From Verrucomicrobiia bacterium (GTDB taxonomy: Bacteria; Verrucomicrobiota; Verrucomicrobiia; Verrucomicrobiales; DEV007): 64,000 nt of DNA. Location of the stretch: contig JAUIAH010000007.1 of the NCBI GenBank assembly GCA_030425385.1, forward strand, positions 124,001 to 188,000, given 5' to 3'. The first letter of the stretch is position 1; each line of letters opens with the position of its first letter. Shown here in pieces: positions 18,401 to 25,619 of this stretch. Made by a program: the position numbers and the translations under genes. The notes below the pieces were generated by a model that saw nothing but the letters and a program-made list of their open reading frames with translations, did no database searches and had not been told where the DNA came from.

Positions 18401-19128
18401 CCACCTTTGGGGCCCGTGTCTACTTGCAGGCAAGGGAGCGGACGCGGGGCTTTGAGACGGAAGAGCGCGTCATGGAGATATTGCCGTTAGCAGCTCCAGA
18501 ATTGCCCTCGACCAGCGCGGTCACGGTGGTACAAGGAAGACCGAGTCCGTTGTTAGGCCTAGATTCGTATCTAGCAGAAGGCTATCGAGTCGGCGACACG
18601 GATGTCGGGGGAGTGGGGTTGGTGTGGGAGAATCATCGCTTAACCCTCACGATAGCCCCATCAGGTACATTCGTCATTCCTGTCATTGCGCACAATGGAT
18701 TAGGGGAGAGTGTGAGTCTTGTTGAGGTCACGAGTCTTGGCGATTCGGATGGTGATGGCATGGATGATGGTTGGGAGCAAACGATGAATCTGAATTCCGA
18801 GGACGCTGGAGACGCTCAAGTGGACATGGATGGAGATGGCGTGGAGAATCTGTCAGAGTATCTCGCGGGAACGGATCCACGGCGAGCTGAGGACTTTCCG
18901 TCACTAGGTGGGTTGGAACTCCTAAGTGGATTGGTGCGTTTGCAATGGCGCGCACCGGCTGGCAATGTCTATACACTGGAGGTGGGCGAGCCAAAGCGGG
19001 GCGGTATGGAGTGGCGCGTGGCCCATGATGGATGGCTCATTGGTTTCGGTGGTGGCGAGGTAAGCTATGCCATTCCAATCGATCCCAGTGCTTCCGACGG
19101 GAGGCTGCTGCGCGTGCGTGTTTGGTAG
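12406..19128 (+). CDS. giant secreted LTD / CotH-kinase / beta-helix protein
   Basis: A 2240-residue protein starting with TTG at 12406 and a signal peptide ('VAFSLIFLFLCSQASA'). Domains in order: lamin-tail domain (about 18-115), CotH-kinase-like domain (about 313-680, with the 'LPHDLDTIFG' motif near 585-594), a right-handed beta-helix-like stretch (about 780-1140), three more lamin-tail domains (starting near 1223, 1365 and 1506, e.g. 'LNEIAAINTTHP'), a putative Ig domain (about 1657-1740), a further LTD-like segment near 1790, and a thrombospondin-3 calcium repeat ('DSDGDGMDDGWEQ', about 2113-2160). CotH is an atypical protein kinase of spore coats; secreted relatives with lamin-tail domains are typical of Verrucomicrobia and Planctomycetes. 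Role unknown, probably surface attachment or modification of secreted proteins. Confidence 0.88.
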   Translation: MKVAFSLIFLFLCSQASARVLLNELMYHPRAIEGREPVEQEYLELWNMGEAVVDLSGWQVDRGVRFAFPPSTMLAPGGYLVVASDPGALALENDVRVLGPWEGRLSNGGETVRLVDADGAEVDRLRYADEGDWAERRSVTVGGQLGWAWQAGHDGEGYSLERRHGALPSSHGRNWGASLGVGGTPGRVNGIASEAVPPLIDEVRHYPAVPSFQDQVTVWADVISLGESVTAEVRYRVSREAAGAFRVAPMTRLASGVYAATLPPQPEGTVVEFYVRAENPMGSRTWPAPSDAMGTQGANALYQVDEETVAGDQPYYRLILPVAEDLRFRPERFPSGSNARMNATLIVSRGEETTIRYQAGLRRRGNGSRNRNPRSFRLSLPSDVPWRGWTDLNLVAQYSYLQVLGMHLCQDAYLPAPDALFVQLRINGTNYANDGNRPHVHFGSYAHIQPLNGTFAEEAFPDDPDGDLYKKVSANPQRDRKRWGVHFEDQIVYQNPNWYVTDRWTKETNGAANDWARFQAFIVRMNEAPIEGYHDSVGEVIDVEQWVRWFALMALMNNRETNLSNGIDDDYSIYVGRSDPRVTLLPHDLDTIFGRGDTTTQPEATIFQAIDASFGTGDARVPQLERFFQDPEIRPLYFQALHELMAHVLAPERFDVLVDSLLDHVSGDERDRIKRFNQQRLAHVRTVIDAPLEVVEPPSVVVTPTVALQGTLSPRRAVTVHVNGREAIFDRGQGRWTISALPLAVGRNPLTIIARDVAGAEVDRIRLMIDRLGEALTTVGGVLEEETTFTKIQSPITIEGDLDVPVGRTLRLEEGVVLRFDAGAQLRVSGRLEVVGTEAESVVLTAEPGAAWKGIALVDGAQASLAHVRWESLEPDAFALHLEDASIEGHHLDFSDHPGTAVRLIRSSANIAHSRFRQERGAVSIQSTGGFLLGKGLHISDSLLGAVFVRGRPEGRSERLDLESNVFASVDTALEVEGAFRVVDCWFESVGKAMLLHDAEVLAANCRFREVDQVFVRVGNARVMLEQSAAASVGQVFAGNPEGVWSVQVANSIFADTSRLVPDLVAEGSFIQWTHNYVSALLETTVQGKPGLRIDNSVVGTNPIWDEELRLRVDAPGWRQGTHGQALGPLSLESGVIFGVPAPETKRRDAFLAVTGSGWEQAEYRLDGGDWVSLTLPRIPEAGTFREALVLLTGLNQGEHVFDLRLGEGDAITTARWFVNPFAPEVALNEIAAINTTHPFGEAFPDWVELRNLTEQAVSLEGYALRSLDNEEEDPMPLDDFMIGPNGLVVVPLMAQEPSGLALDRDGEGIALIDPAGRQVDAIRFGAQIAGHTLGRLPSDPGSWGLCEPSPEQSNRPAVLGSVQGLRFNEWNAASGLAYRQDYIELINVGALPIALDGVWLTDDPARLPDRFAFPSHAFIPVGGYVVVDEDALGFGLDAWFERVEMLGHSGATVVDVLRGQAQPPGMTVGRVPDGEGAWGPLEVGSPGRANGEREASERLRALMEHVRVTEVMFHPVEGGSEWLEVHHRGQEPIALEGVRFGEGLEFVFPSVVLAPDERAVLVGDIAAFQAQYGEGVRVLGEFEGRLDNAGDRLTWQLPLPEDHRWLALEYAPEWYPEARGQGNTLVLREEDVTLAEMLEMWRVGDLPGGTPGLPEKPVITSVRESTTIIQDDFVYQLEATNGGRFIEAAPLPPGLSLDSATGSISGSVIIPGTYEVTLRAGNEVGIHEAVWTLVVGASGPAAGLRWESFPESVTQLEDFDLGVSARDAEGRLVPDFDGAVDVRADIGRGAGPAVVISEIRDWGTDGLTLYKGDPEVNTEGWRLFLNAAADRNAAAIHGIHGVPGRVLSLPDHFTYWEVREDALGFNLQWSDDDPSERVGGQKGWALLANAENEAVDFVAWGYEESMLERLSVVDEQGHRITGLAWEGEGVPHPGPLRFTLARRGAYDSDRVMDWQWMDPAAVPVFEGMVERREAYELGELLVEAFFEGGRWSQAFIGTTFGARVYLQARERTRGFETEERVMEILPLAAPELPSTSAVTVVQGRPSPLLGLDSYLAEGYRVGDTDVGGVGLVWENHRLTLTIAPSGTFVIPVIAHNGLGESVSLVEVTSLGDSDGDGMDDGWEQTMNLNSEDAGDAQVDMDGDGVENLSEYLAGTDPRRAEDFPSLGGLELLSGLVRLQWRAPAGNVYTLEVGEPKRGGMEWRVAHDGWLIGFGGGEVSYAIPIDPSASDGRLLRVRVW

Positions 19129-19149
19129 GCGTCTTCGATCAGATTAGAT

Positions 19150-20301
19150 TTAGGACTGCGTGATGATGCGTTCGTAGTCCTCGCTGAGAAACCGATCAGT
19201 CATCCCAGCGATGTAATCGCAGACGGTGCGCTCCAGCCCTTCTTCCTCCAAACGACTGGCGGCCTCGCGTCCCAATTCATCGGGATGACGAACATAGTGA
19301 TCGAAGACCGTGGATATCTTGGCAGTGGCCTTCTGATTCGCCCCATTGACCTCGGGATGGTAGTAGAGGTTCTTGTAGAGAAAGGCGCGCAGTTGCAGGT
19401 TGGCTCGTTTGAGGTCGGCATCGTAGGCAACAAGCTTTTCTGGGTGACGACGGGCATCGTCGGCACTCTGAATGTTGGCTTCTGTGAGACGCCGTCTCGT
19501 TTCGGTAACCAATCGTTCAACCTGGGTATCGATGAGCACGCGAATGACATAGCGAACATAGAGATCGCCAGTGAGCTGGGGAAACTGCGCGTCGACTTGC
19601 GCACAACAGAGTTGCCAGATATCAAGGTCCTCCAATTGCGACGTGCGGATCAGGCCGCTATCCAGGCCATCGTCGAGGTCATGGCTGTAGTAGGTGATCT
19701 CGTCGGCGAGATTGGCCACTTGCCCTTCAAGCGAACTGTTAGGAAAGATCTCTTCCTCGTAGTCCTCTGTTGCCGGTCGATGGTAGCCGTGGTCGTGTTT
19801 GCGCAAACCTTCTAACACTTCATACGAAAGATTGAGTCCGGGAAATTCTGGATACTTGGACTCAATCAGGCTCACCACGCGGAGGCTTTGCACGTTGTGT
19901 TCGAAGCCTCCGTGTGCACGCATGAGTTCGTTGAGCTTCTTCTCGCCCGAATGACCAAAGGGAGCGTGGCCGAGGTCATGAGCGAGGGCGATGGTTTCGG
20001 CCAAGTCTTCGTTCAAGGCGAGAGCACATGCCACGGCGCGACTGATCGAAGAGACTTCGATCGTGTGTGTGAGGCGCGTGCGAAGGTGATCGCCCGTGCC
20101 ATTGAGAAAGACTTGGGTCTTTCCCTCGAGGCGGCGAAAGGCACGGGAGTGGATCACACGAGCGCGATCGCGCTGGAAGGCGGTACGGTAGTGGTGCGAG
20201 GGTTCGGCGAACGTGCGCCCGGCAGACTCGGCGACGGATTGCGCATAGGGAGCCAGCGTCTCGCGCTCACGTTGTTCCAGAGTTTCCCGTATCGTCGGCA
20301 T
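19150..20301 (-). CDS. dgt: dGTPase-like deoxynucleotide triphosphohydrolase
   Basis: A 383-residue cytoplasmic HD-domain enzyme that cleaves dNTPs to nucleoside and triphosphate. The metal ligands are visible: His79 in 'RLTHTIEV', His108-Asp109 in 'ALAHDLGHAPFGHSGE', and a later aspartate in 'LADEITYYSHD'. The N-terminal 'YRTAFQRDRARVIHSRAFRR' is also family typical. It belongs to the shorter type 2 group. The ATG at 20301 is chosen over a position nine codons upstream since 'MPTIRETLEQRE' is a usual start. Its start overlaps the end of the upstream small membrane gene by 35 bases. Confidence 0.93.
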   Translation of the reverse strand: MPTIRETLEQRERETLAPYAQSVAESAGRTFAEPSHHYRTAFQRDRARVIHSRAFRRLEGKTQVFLNGTGDHLRTRLTHTIEVSSISRAVACALALNEDLAETIALAHDLGHAPFGHSGEKKLNELMRAHGGFEHNVQSLRVVSLIESKYPEFPGLNLSYEVLEGLRKHDHGYHRPATEDYEEEIFPNSSLEGQVANLADEITYYSHDLDDGLDSGLIRTSQLEDLDIWQLCCAQVDAQFPQLTGDLYVRYVIRVLIDTQVERLVTETRRRLTEANIQSADDARRHPEKLVAYDADLKRANLQLRAFLYKNLYYHPEVNGANQKATAKISTVFDHYVRHPDELGREAASRLEEEGLERTVCDYIAGMTDRFLSEDYERIITQS

Positions 20302-20632
20302 GAGAAGGAGGTTCCATCTGGTCCGCAAACATGCGTTCCCGCAATTGCCGAAGGGCTAATTGCTGTTCTTGACGCACCGCCAACATGTCGTAAAGCGCTA
20401 ATAATAGCATCATCACAACGAGGAAGGCGCAAACACCCCAGAAGAGAGTGAAGCCCAAGAGAGACTTGGACAGATGATCCATGAAGACCCAGCCCAGCGT
20501 AAACTGAGCCATGGTCCCAAGGGTCAGGTAGAACATGATCTTGCGCCGCCAAGGGCGGTGGCGTAGACCGAAGAAGCCAAGCTTGAGGGCGACTTGCGCC
20601 CAGCCCGGTGATGGATTGCTTGGGTTTGCCAT
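20267..20632 (-). CDS. small two-helix membrane protein
   Basis: A 121-residue protein with two hydrophobic segments ('IMFYLTLGTMAQFTLGWVF' and 'LLGFTLFWGVCAFLVVMMLL'), followed by a charged helix rich in Q, R and E. It overlaps the dgt start and is probably co-transcribed. No family recognised. It could be a small inner-membrane accessory protein; nothing in the sequence links it to nucleotide metabolism beyond its position. Confidence 0.7.
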   Translation of the reverse strand: MANPSNPSPGWAQVALKLGFFGLRHRPWRRKIMFYLTLGTMAQFTLGWVFMDHLSKSLLGFTLFWGVCAFLVVMMLLLALYDMLAVRQEQQLALRQLRERMFADQMEPPSHADDTGNSGTT

Positions 20633-20696
20633 GTTTCCTCTCTAGCCATCATAATGGAACGGCTAGCTACCAAGGTCCAGAGGAAACGCGATTCCT

Positions 20697-20870
20697 TTAG
20701 CCCTCCTGTGCTTCCTCAGCGGGAGCGGCCTTCTTGGCGGCGGCTTTCTTGGCGGCCCTCTTCTTCGGAGTCCCCTTAGAACCGGCTGCCGCCTGCGCGC
20801 GTTCGCGTTTGCGGGTGAGATACTGCCGTCGCCGACGGCGCTTGATTTCCTTGTTGTATTGTTTGCCCAT
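20697..20870 (-). CDS. 57-residue basic protein (MGKQYNK type)
   Basis: A 57-residue frame starting 'MGKQYNKEIKRRRRRQYLTR', then an alanine/lysine tail with 'AAKKAAAKKAAP'. I recall similar short proteins with the same start in other Verrucomicrobia, which supports it as a real gene. The strongly basic composition suggests RNA or DNA binding; the lysine/alanine tail matches the repeats in the front part of Rho encoded 470 bp away. It lies upstream of the two-helix membrane protein on the same strand. Confidence 0.75.
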   Translation of the reverse strand: MGKQYNKEIKRRRRRQYLTRKRERAQAAAGSKGTPKKRAAKKAAAKKAAPAEEAQEG

Positions 20871-20911
20871 AGGTCACGCAACTTCGTGAAAGACTAGACA
20901 GGGGTGCAAGC

Positions 20912-20936
20912 GAAATCGTTTGATTGCGACGATTTC
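20912..20936. repeat. inverted repeat, hairpin or operator
   Basis: GAAATCGT at 20912-20919 and ACGATTTC at 20929-20936 are perfect complements around nine bases. No T tract follows. It may be an operator for the divergent genes or a stem in a leader RNA. Confidence 0.55.
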
Positions 20937-20985
20937 TCAAGACGCATTCGCGAGATTTCTCCGATAAATCGCTTGACCCTGTGCT

Positions 20986-21046
20986 CAGTTTCCGCGATAC
21001 AGCCGCTACAAAGTTGTCGGAGCGAGGTTCTAATCCTCGTAAACTG
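20986..21046 (+). other. tRNA-like fold, unassigned
   Basis: CAGTTT (20986-20991) pairs with AAACTG (21041-21046). Just inside the 3' side lies a T-arm-like hairpin, CGAGG / CCTCG with the seven-base loop TTCTAAT. The element is only 61 bases, too short for a normal tRNA, with no clear D or anticodon arm, and the loop has T where a purine is normally needed. It may be a decayed tRNA or tmRNA fragment, or chance. Confidence 0.25.
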
Positions 21047-21336
21047 ACGCCTCGACCTCCACCATTAGCTGGTCGTAATCCCTATCCTTCCCGCATGCTT
21101 TCTCGTCTGAGGACGTCGCTTGCAAGCCCATGGCTAGCTATCGCACCTGCCGGTGTCGGTGGATGGTCATTCTGCTAGACTTGTTTCTTACATTAACAGA
21201 CAATGTTCCCGAAACTCCGGTTGATCTCTTGATCCATGGAAAGTGATGTTCCCAGCCCTTGGGCTAACATTGATTTGAACACCAGGACTTCAAACCTACA
21301 ACGCTTGTCGAACTGACGAACGCTATCACTGTGCTT

Positions 21337-23028
21337 ATGAGCACCCCTCCCGACTACGAACCCTCGCTCTTCGATGATGATGCGGTGACCACCGCGCCTA
21401 AGAAGAAAGCTGCCAAGAAGAAAGCCGCCGCCAAGAAGAAGACGGCAGCCAAGAAGAAGACGGCAGCCAAGAAGAAGACAGCGGCCAAGAAGAAAGCCGC
21501 CGCCAAGAAGAAGACGGCAGCCAAGAAGAAAGTGGCGGCGGTGGAAGAGTCCTCTTCTGGGGTGTCTGAGGGCGCGGTAGCCGAGAAACGAGACGAGGCT
21601 AAGGCGGAGAATGAAGCACCCGCTCCCAAAGCGGAGAAGGCGCCCAAAGTGCAGGAGGCGCCCCAAGCGGCATCGGCAGAAACGAGCGCTGAAGTCCCTG
21701 AGACAAAGAAAGAGGCGCGCGAGGAGAGACCTCGTGAGAGACGAGAATCTAGTGGTGAGCGTGGGCGAGATGACCGCTCTGGTGGACCTGATGGAGACCA
21801 GCGTGGTCGCAAGCGGCGGCGCAATCGTGGTCGGAATCGGCATCGTGATGACCGGCGCCGTGACCATCGGCAAGAGGAGGTGCGAGAAGAGGTTCAGGAG
21901 GTCGAGTTGGGACCACCTTCAGAGGGAGGCGGCTTTGTGGAGTTGAGCCCGAAAGGATTTGGATTTCTTCGCCAAGCGGATCGCAACTTTTATCCAACGA
22001 ATCGTGACACGTTCATCCCGCCCGATATGGTGCGGGATTATGGCTTGCGCGATGGAATGGTCTTAAAGGGCGAGGTGCGTCGCGGTGCGCGTGGGCCTCA
22101 ATTGACGGCCATTCATACCATCAATGATAAGGACCCGTCTGCGTATCAGCACTTGCCGGTTTTCGAGGAGTTGACGGCGATCAATCCGAACAAACGCTGG
22201 ATCCTAGAAACGGATCCCAAGCGGCACACGACGCGGATCATCGATATGATCGCGCCTGTAGGTCGTGGGCAGCGTGGGCTCATTGTGGCACCGCCCCGCA
22301 CGGGGAAGACGACTTTGCTAGAGCACATCGCACATGCGTTGGATACGAACTATCCAGACACGAAGGTGATTCTCTTGCTCATTGATGAACGGCCCGAAGA
22401 GGTGACCGAACTCAAGCGGGCTTTGCCGAACGCCGAGATCATGGCGAGTAGCAATGATAATGACACCCGCACGCACATGCGTGTGGCCCAGTTAACGATC
22501 GAACGCGCGAAGCGGATGGTCGAGGCGGGCGAACATGTCTTTATCTTGTTAGACTCCATCACGCGATTAGCGCGGGCCTTTAATCGCGCTAACCGAGGCA
22601 AAGGCGGGCTGAACAAGGGAGGCTTGAGCAATCGCGCCTTGGAAGTGCCGCGTCGCCTGTTTGCGGCTGCGCGAAACACGCGCGAGGCCGGGTCGTTGAC
22701 GATCCTGGCGACGGCATTGATCGAAACGGGTACGATGATGGATGAGGCGATCTTCCAGGAGTTCAAAGGCACGGGCAACATGGAGCTCGTGTTAGACAAG
22801 AAGATCGCGCAGAACTACATCTATCCAGCGGTGGATATCTTTCGGTCTGGCACGCGTCGGGAAGAACTTCTCCTACCGCCGCATCAGCTGGAGAAGATCT
22901 ACGTCATTCGCCGCGGACTAGCGGGGCACCGCCCCATCGAGGCGATTGAGCGTTTGCTCAGTTTCTTGGAGAGATTTCCTAACAACGCGCAAATGCTCTT
23001 GGAAATCAAAGCGTCGTCCGCAGGGTAG
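21337..23028 (+). CDS. rho: transcription termination factor Rho
   Basis: A 563-residue hexameric RNA helicase that ends transcription. The usual N-terminal helical domain is not seen; instead there are about 190 residues of low complexity: lysine/alanine repeats (22-68), then acidic and Arg/Gly-rich stretches. The RNA-binding cold-shock-like domain follows ('GFGFLRQADRNFYP', about 205-270), then the ATPase domain with Walker A in 'APPRTGKTTLL' (about 318-328), Walker B in 'VILLLIDERPEEV' and the Q/R-loop region 'NRANRGKGGLNKGGLSN'. The ATG at 21337 is taken; a GTG two codons upstream is possible. Followed 33 bases later by the DUF4112 gene. Confidence 0.95.
   Translation: MSTPPDYEPSLFDDDAVTTAPKKKAAKKKAAAKKKTAAKKKTAAKKKTAAKKKAAAKKKTAAKKKVAAVEESSSGVSEGAVAEKRDEAKAENEAPAPKAEKAPKVQEAPQAASAETSAEVPETKKEAREERPRERRESSGERGRDDRSGGPDGDQRGRKRRRNRGRNRHRDDRRRDHRQEEVREEVQEVELGPPSEGGGFVELSPKGFGFLRQADRNFYPTNRDTFIPPDMVRDYGLRDGMVLKGEVRRGARGPQLTAIHTINDKDPSAYQHLPVFEELTAINPNKRWILETDPKRHTTRIIDMIAPVGRGQRGLIVAPPRTGKTTLLEHIAHALDTNYPDTKVILLLIDERPEEVTELKRALPNAEIMASSNDNDTRTHMRVAQLTIERAKRMVEAGEHVFILLDSITRLARAFNRANRGKGGLNKGGLSNRALEVPRRLFAAARNTREAGSLTILATALIETGTMMDEAIFQEFKGTGNMELVLDKKIAQNYIYPAVDIFRSGTRREELLLPPHQLEKIYVIRRGLAGHRPIEAIERLLSFLERFPNNAQMLLEIKASSAG
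21400..21540 (+). repeat. 18-bp tandem repeat inside rho
   Basis: About eight units, the first of 15 and the others of 18 bp, each coding for KKK followed by two or three of A, T or V (mostly 'KKKTAA' or 'KKKAAA'). Neighbouring units are nearly identical at the DNA level, which makes the tract prone to slippage and probably variable in length among strains. Confidence 0.85.
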
Positions 23029-23061
23029 GCGAGTTCGCGCTTGAGAATTCTGTCGCAAGCC

Positions 23062-23625
23062 ATGGGCGCTTCTCCAAACGATGACACGGAGGTGGTCGAT
23101 GTGGATGAGGTGCTGGCTCCCGACGCCCCCGTGCCGCCGCGTGAAGGGGAGGCGCCGACGAAAGGAGCCAAGCGAGCCGTCCGCGGGATGTTTCCGCGCG
23201 TCATGGCGCGTTTGTTAGATGAATGCATCAGCTTGCCTAATGGGAAGTTCAAATTTGGGCTCGACCCGATCATTGGATTCTTCTTTCCGTTCGTTGGCGA
23301 TGTGACCACAGCTGCCTTGGGGACGACCATTCTGGTGGAAGGGTTGCGACGCCAGGTTCCCAAGCCGGTGATCATGCGCATGAGCACCAATCTCTTGCTC
23401 AACGCCGCCATTGGGGCGGTTCCGGTGGTGGGAGATCTCTTTTCCCTTTGGTATAAGTCGAATCTTCGGAATTATGCTCTGTTAGAAAGGCACTCGGGCA
23501 ACCCAGACCATCCGCGCGTCAAGGTGAGCATGTGGCCGGTGGTGATCTTTCTCTTGGGGCTCATTGCCTTGGTATCGCTTGTCTTCTTTGGGCTGTGGGC
23601 CTTGGTGAGAGTGCTGTTCTATTGA
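23062..23625 (+). CDS. DUF4112 membrane protein
   Basis: A 187-residue protein with the DUF4112 pattern: 'LDPIIGFFFPFVGDVTTA' then 'MSTNLLLNAAIGAVPVVGD' and 'SNLRNYALLERH'. A final hydrophobic helix spans about 160-187. The acidic first 40 residues are unlike the rest. Function of the family is unknown. It is the second gene after rho and is followed after eight bases by another membrane protein, so these are likely one transcript. A TTG at 23041 is an alternative start. Confidence 0.85.
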   Translation: MGASPNDDTEVVDVDEVLAPDAPVPPREGEAPTKGAKRAVRGMFPRVMARLLDECISLPNGKFKFGLDPIIGFFFPFVGDVTTAALGTTILVEGLRRQVPKPVIMRMSTNLLLNAAIGAVPVVGDLFSLWYKSNLRNYALLERHSGNPDHPRVKVSMWPVVIFLLGLIALVSLVFFGLWALVRVLFY

Positions 23626-23633
23626 GCAAATGG

Positions 23634-24095
23634 ATGGGACTCATGAATGTGCCAGAATCTCCATGGTTGCGAGCGGCGGTGCTCGGGTTTGTCGTTGTCG
23701 TCGTGTTCCCGTTGGCATGGTGCAGCGTGCTGTGGCTGGTGGCACGCGTGTCAGGCTGGGGGCGCTTGGCCCGATCCTATGAATCGAATCGTCGCTTTGA
23801 GGGGCCCTGCAAGCGCTGGCAGTCTGCATGGTTCGGTTGGGTGGCCTACAATCGCTTATTGACCCTGACAAACACACCGCGAGGGCTTGGAATCACGATC
23901 TTCCCTCTGTTTAGCGCGGCGCATCCAGCACTCCTCGTTCCCTGGAAAGAGGTGCAGTTGATCGAAGTCAGGACCCACTGGGGGCGCGAGTATGCGACCT
24001 ATCGGCTTGGGGATCGCAGTGCCGTCCGCTTCACCGTGAGGGCGGGAATCGTGGAGTCGCCGTCGACGTCCTCCAACCTACTCGAATCCGACTAA
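23634..24095 (+). CDS. single-pass membrane protein, unknown function
   Basis: A 153-residue protein with one strong hydrophobic segment near the N terminus ('AAVLGFVVVVVFPLAWCSVL') and a soluble C-terminal part with 'GLGITIFPLFSAAHPALLVPW' followed by 'KEVQLIEV', which resembles the PH-like folds that follow a membrane helix in many small bacterial proteins. No family recognised. Starts eight bases after the DUF4112 gene; its last 18 bases overlap the end of the convergent glycosyltransferase gene. Confidence 0.7.
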   Translation: MGLMNVPESPWLRAAVLGFVVVVVFPLAWCSVLWLVARVSGWGRLARSYESNRRFEGPCKRWQSAWFGWVAYNRLLTLTNTPRGLGITIFPLFSAAHPALLVPWKEVQLIEVRTHWGREYATYRLGDRSAVRFTVRAGIVESPSTSSNLLESD

Positions 24096-25595
24096 CCAAG
24101 CCACGAAGAGGACAAGGATGGCGAAGGAGAAGAGAATCTCAAGCTTGGGCACTAGCCAGACGAAGAAACTTTCCTCGTTCCCGTCTTTCTCGCCTTTCTT
24201 CTTGCGGTGCGCGTCCCAGCTCTGGCGGTGCAAATGGAAGAGTCCGTGGATCTTGACCAAGCTTCCAACCCACTGCGTGTAGAGGAGTAGTGGGAGATCG
24301 GTGAAAGACATGCGATGCCCTTCCGTGGTGAGCAGGATGAGGTAGAGTACCCTCACCACGATCACAATGATCGCGTAGAGCAGGAGATAGTAAGGGCTGA
24401 TGAAGATCGCGGCCCAGACGGCGGTGACGGGTCCGAGAAGGCCAGTCCACATCGAGATGCGCTGATCGACAATGCACCACCAGACAAAGGGTTTCTGGGC
24501 GCCAATACCGAGTCGGATGGCGCGGCCATTGTTTCTTAACATGTTTCCAAACCAACGCTGCATCTTCAACAGAGACTGTTTGAAGGGGCGTGGTCCCGAG
24601 TCCTCCATGCAGTAGATGTGAGCATCCGCCACATAGAGCATTTCCCAACCTTCCTTGAGGAGACAATACCAGGTGCTCTTATCGTCCCCCGTGAGAAACT
24701 TGATCTCTCCGTGGAGCCAGTGTGAAATCCGATCGTTCTCCACATGCGCGATGAAGTCATCGGTAAGCACCCAATGGGCGCGAAAGGCGGAGAATCGTCC
24801 GGTAAGAACGAGGAGTTGTTTCGAAAGACTGTGAGACTTCATCATGCGGTGCCGCATGGCGAAGCGGAGCGTGTACCACTTGCGGTAGAGTGAGGCGCCC
24901 GAAGTTACCGCAATGTTATCAGTGGTCACAGCACCGAGCCGAGGATTGGTGGCGAAGAAAGGCAGGCTTTTCTCCAAGATACCCTTTCCAAGGACAGTAT
25001 CTCCATCCATGAGCACAATGATATCATCTTCATTCACTTGGTAGTCGCTATTGCGCAGGGCATAGAGCGCATCCGCCATGCCGCGTCGTTTCCCTCCGAC
25101 TTGCCGCACGAACATGAGCTCGATCTCGGAGTGTGGATCTTCAGCAATGACCTGGCGAAAGAGATCGTCTTCCTCGTCACTGCCGGCATTCACCACCACG
25201 ACCACTTTCGAGCTGATGGTGCGTGCCTCGCTCATCACGGATTGCAGCATGCGCCGAGAGACTTCGGGCTTCTCCTGAAAGGTCGGGATGACGATGAAGA
25301 GGTGCTCGGGGAATTTCTCTTCATTCGGAAGGCGGCGACTTTCGAACGCGAGTTGGCCGTATTTGAAGTGCTCGAAGATCATGGCCCTCACATAGTGCGT
25401 GAGTAGCCAGAGATAACGCCAGAGGCCGATGAGGCCGAGGGCGGCGAAGTTCCCCAAACTTTGGTCCATGGCATCCCACGGAATAAACAGGGCGATGGCC
25501 ACCGCAATGGCCAAGTAGGTGATAATGACAGGGGCAGATCGGATCAATCGGCCGATGAACCCGATGTCGTATCGGATACTCGTGACGTCGCTCAT
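24078..25595 (-). CDS. Alg8-like membrane glycosyltransferase (GT2)
   Basis: A 505-residue processive glycosyltransferase. Two membrane helices (about 18-60), a GT2 domain (about 95-345) with 'FIVIPTFQEKPE', the UDP-sugar DxD in 'VLMDGDTVLG', the acceptor-site 'TGDDKSTW' and the QxxRW-type 'MQRWFGN', then three or four C-terminal helices. The combination 'FLTGDDKSTW' plus 'RWFGNMLR' is what I associate with Alg8, the alginate polymerase. The upstream gene encodes an Alg44-like protein, the known partner of Alg8, which supports a role in making and moving an exopolysaccharide across the inner membrane. Which sugar is used cannot be told; no alginate-modifying genes are present. Confidence 0.85.
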   Translation of the reverse strand: MSDVTSIRYDIGFIGRLIRSAPVIITYLAIAVAIALFIPWDAMDQSLGNFAALGLIGLWRYLWLLTHYVRAMIFEHFKYGQLAFESRRLPNEEKFPEHLFIVIPTFQEKPEVSRRMLQSVMSEARTISSKVVVVVNAGSDEEDDLFRQVIAEDPHSEIELMFVRQVGGKRRGMADALYALRNSDYQVNEDDIIVLMDGDTVLGKGILEKSLPFFATNPRLGAVTTDNIAVTSGASLYRKWYTLRFAMRHRMMKSHSLSKQLLVLTGRFSAFRAHWVLTDDFIAHVENDRISHWLHGEIKFLTGDDKSTWYCLLKEGWEMLYVADAHIYCMEDSGPRPFKQSLLKMQRWFGNMLRNNGRAIRLGIGAQKPFVWWCIVDQRISMWTGLLGPVTAVWAAIFISPYYLLLYAIIVIVVRVLYLILLTTEGHRMSFTDLPLLLYTQWVGSLVKIHGLFHLHRQSWDAHRKKKGEKDGNEESFFVWLVPKLEILFSFAILVLFVAWLVGFE

Positions 25596-25619
25596 GGGTG
25601 AGAAAGGGCAGCGGTCCGA

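Larger units (their letters stand above)
20871..21336. other. intergenic region upstream of rho with inverted repeats
   Basis: A 466-bp divergent region without a convincing protein gene. It holds an 8-bp inverted repeat with a 9-base spacer (20912-20936), an outer weaker pairing of 20898-20912 with 20970-20982, and a tRNA-like fold at 20986-21046. A 26-codon frame beginning at ATG 21236 and ending at 21316 could be a leader peptide for rho but nothing else supports it. Rho is autoregulated in E. coli, so a structured leader here would make sense. Confidence 0.4.

Noticed and set aside
20986-21070. tmRNA 3' end, because of a T-arm-like hairpin and a later CCTCCACCA
   Set aside because: The T arm and the CCA are too far apart, no matching 5' acceptor or tag-coding sequence is present in either the normal or the permuted order.
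21400-21540. CRISPR-like array from the regular repeats
   Set aside because: Repeats are in-frame codons for KKK[AT]AA inside rho, with no spacers.
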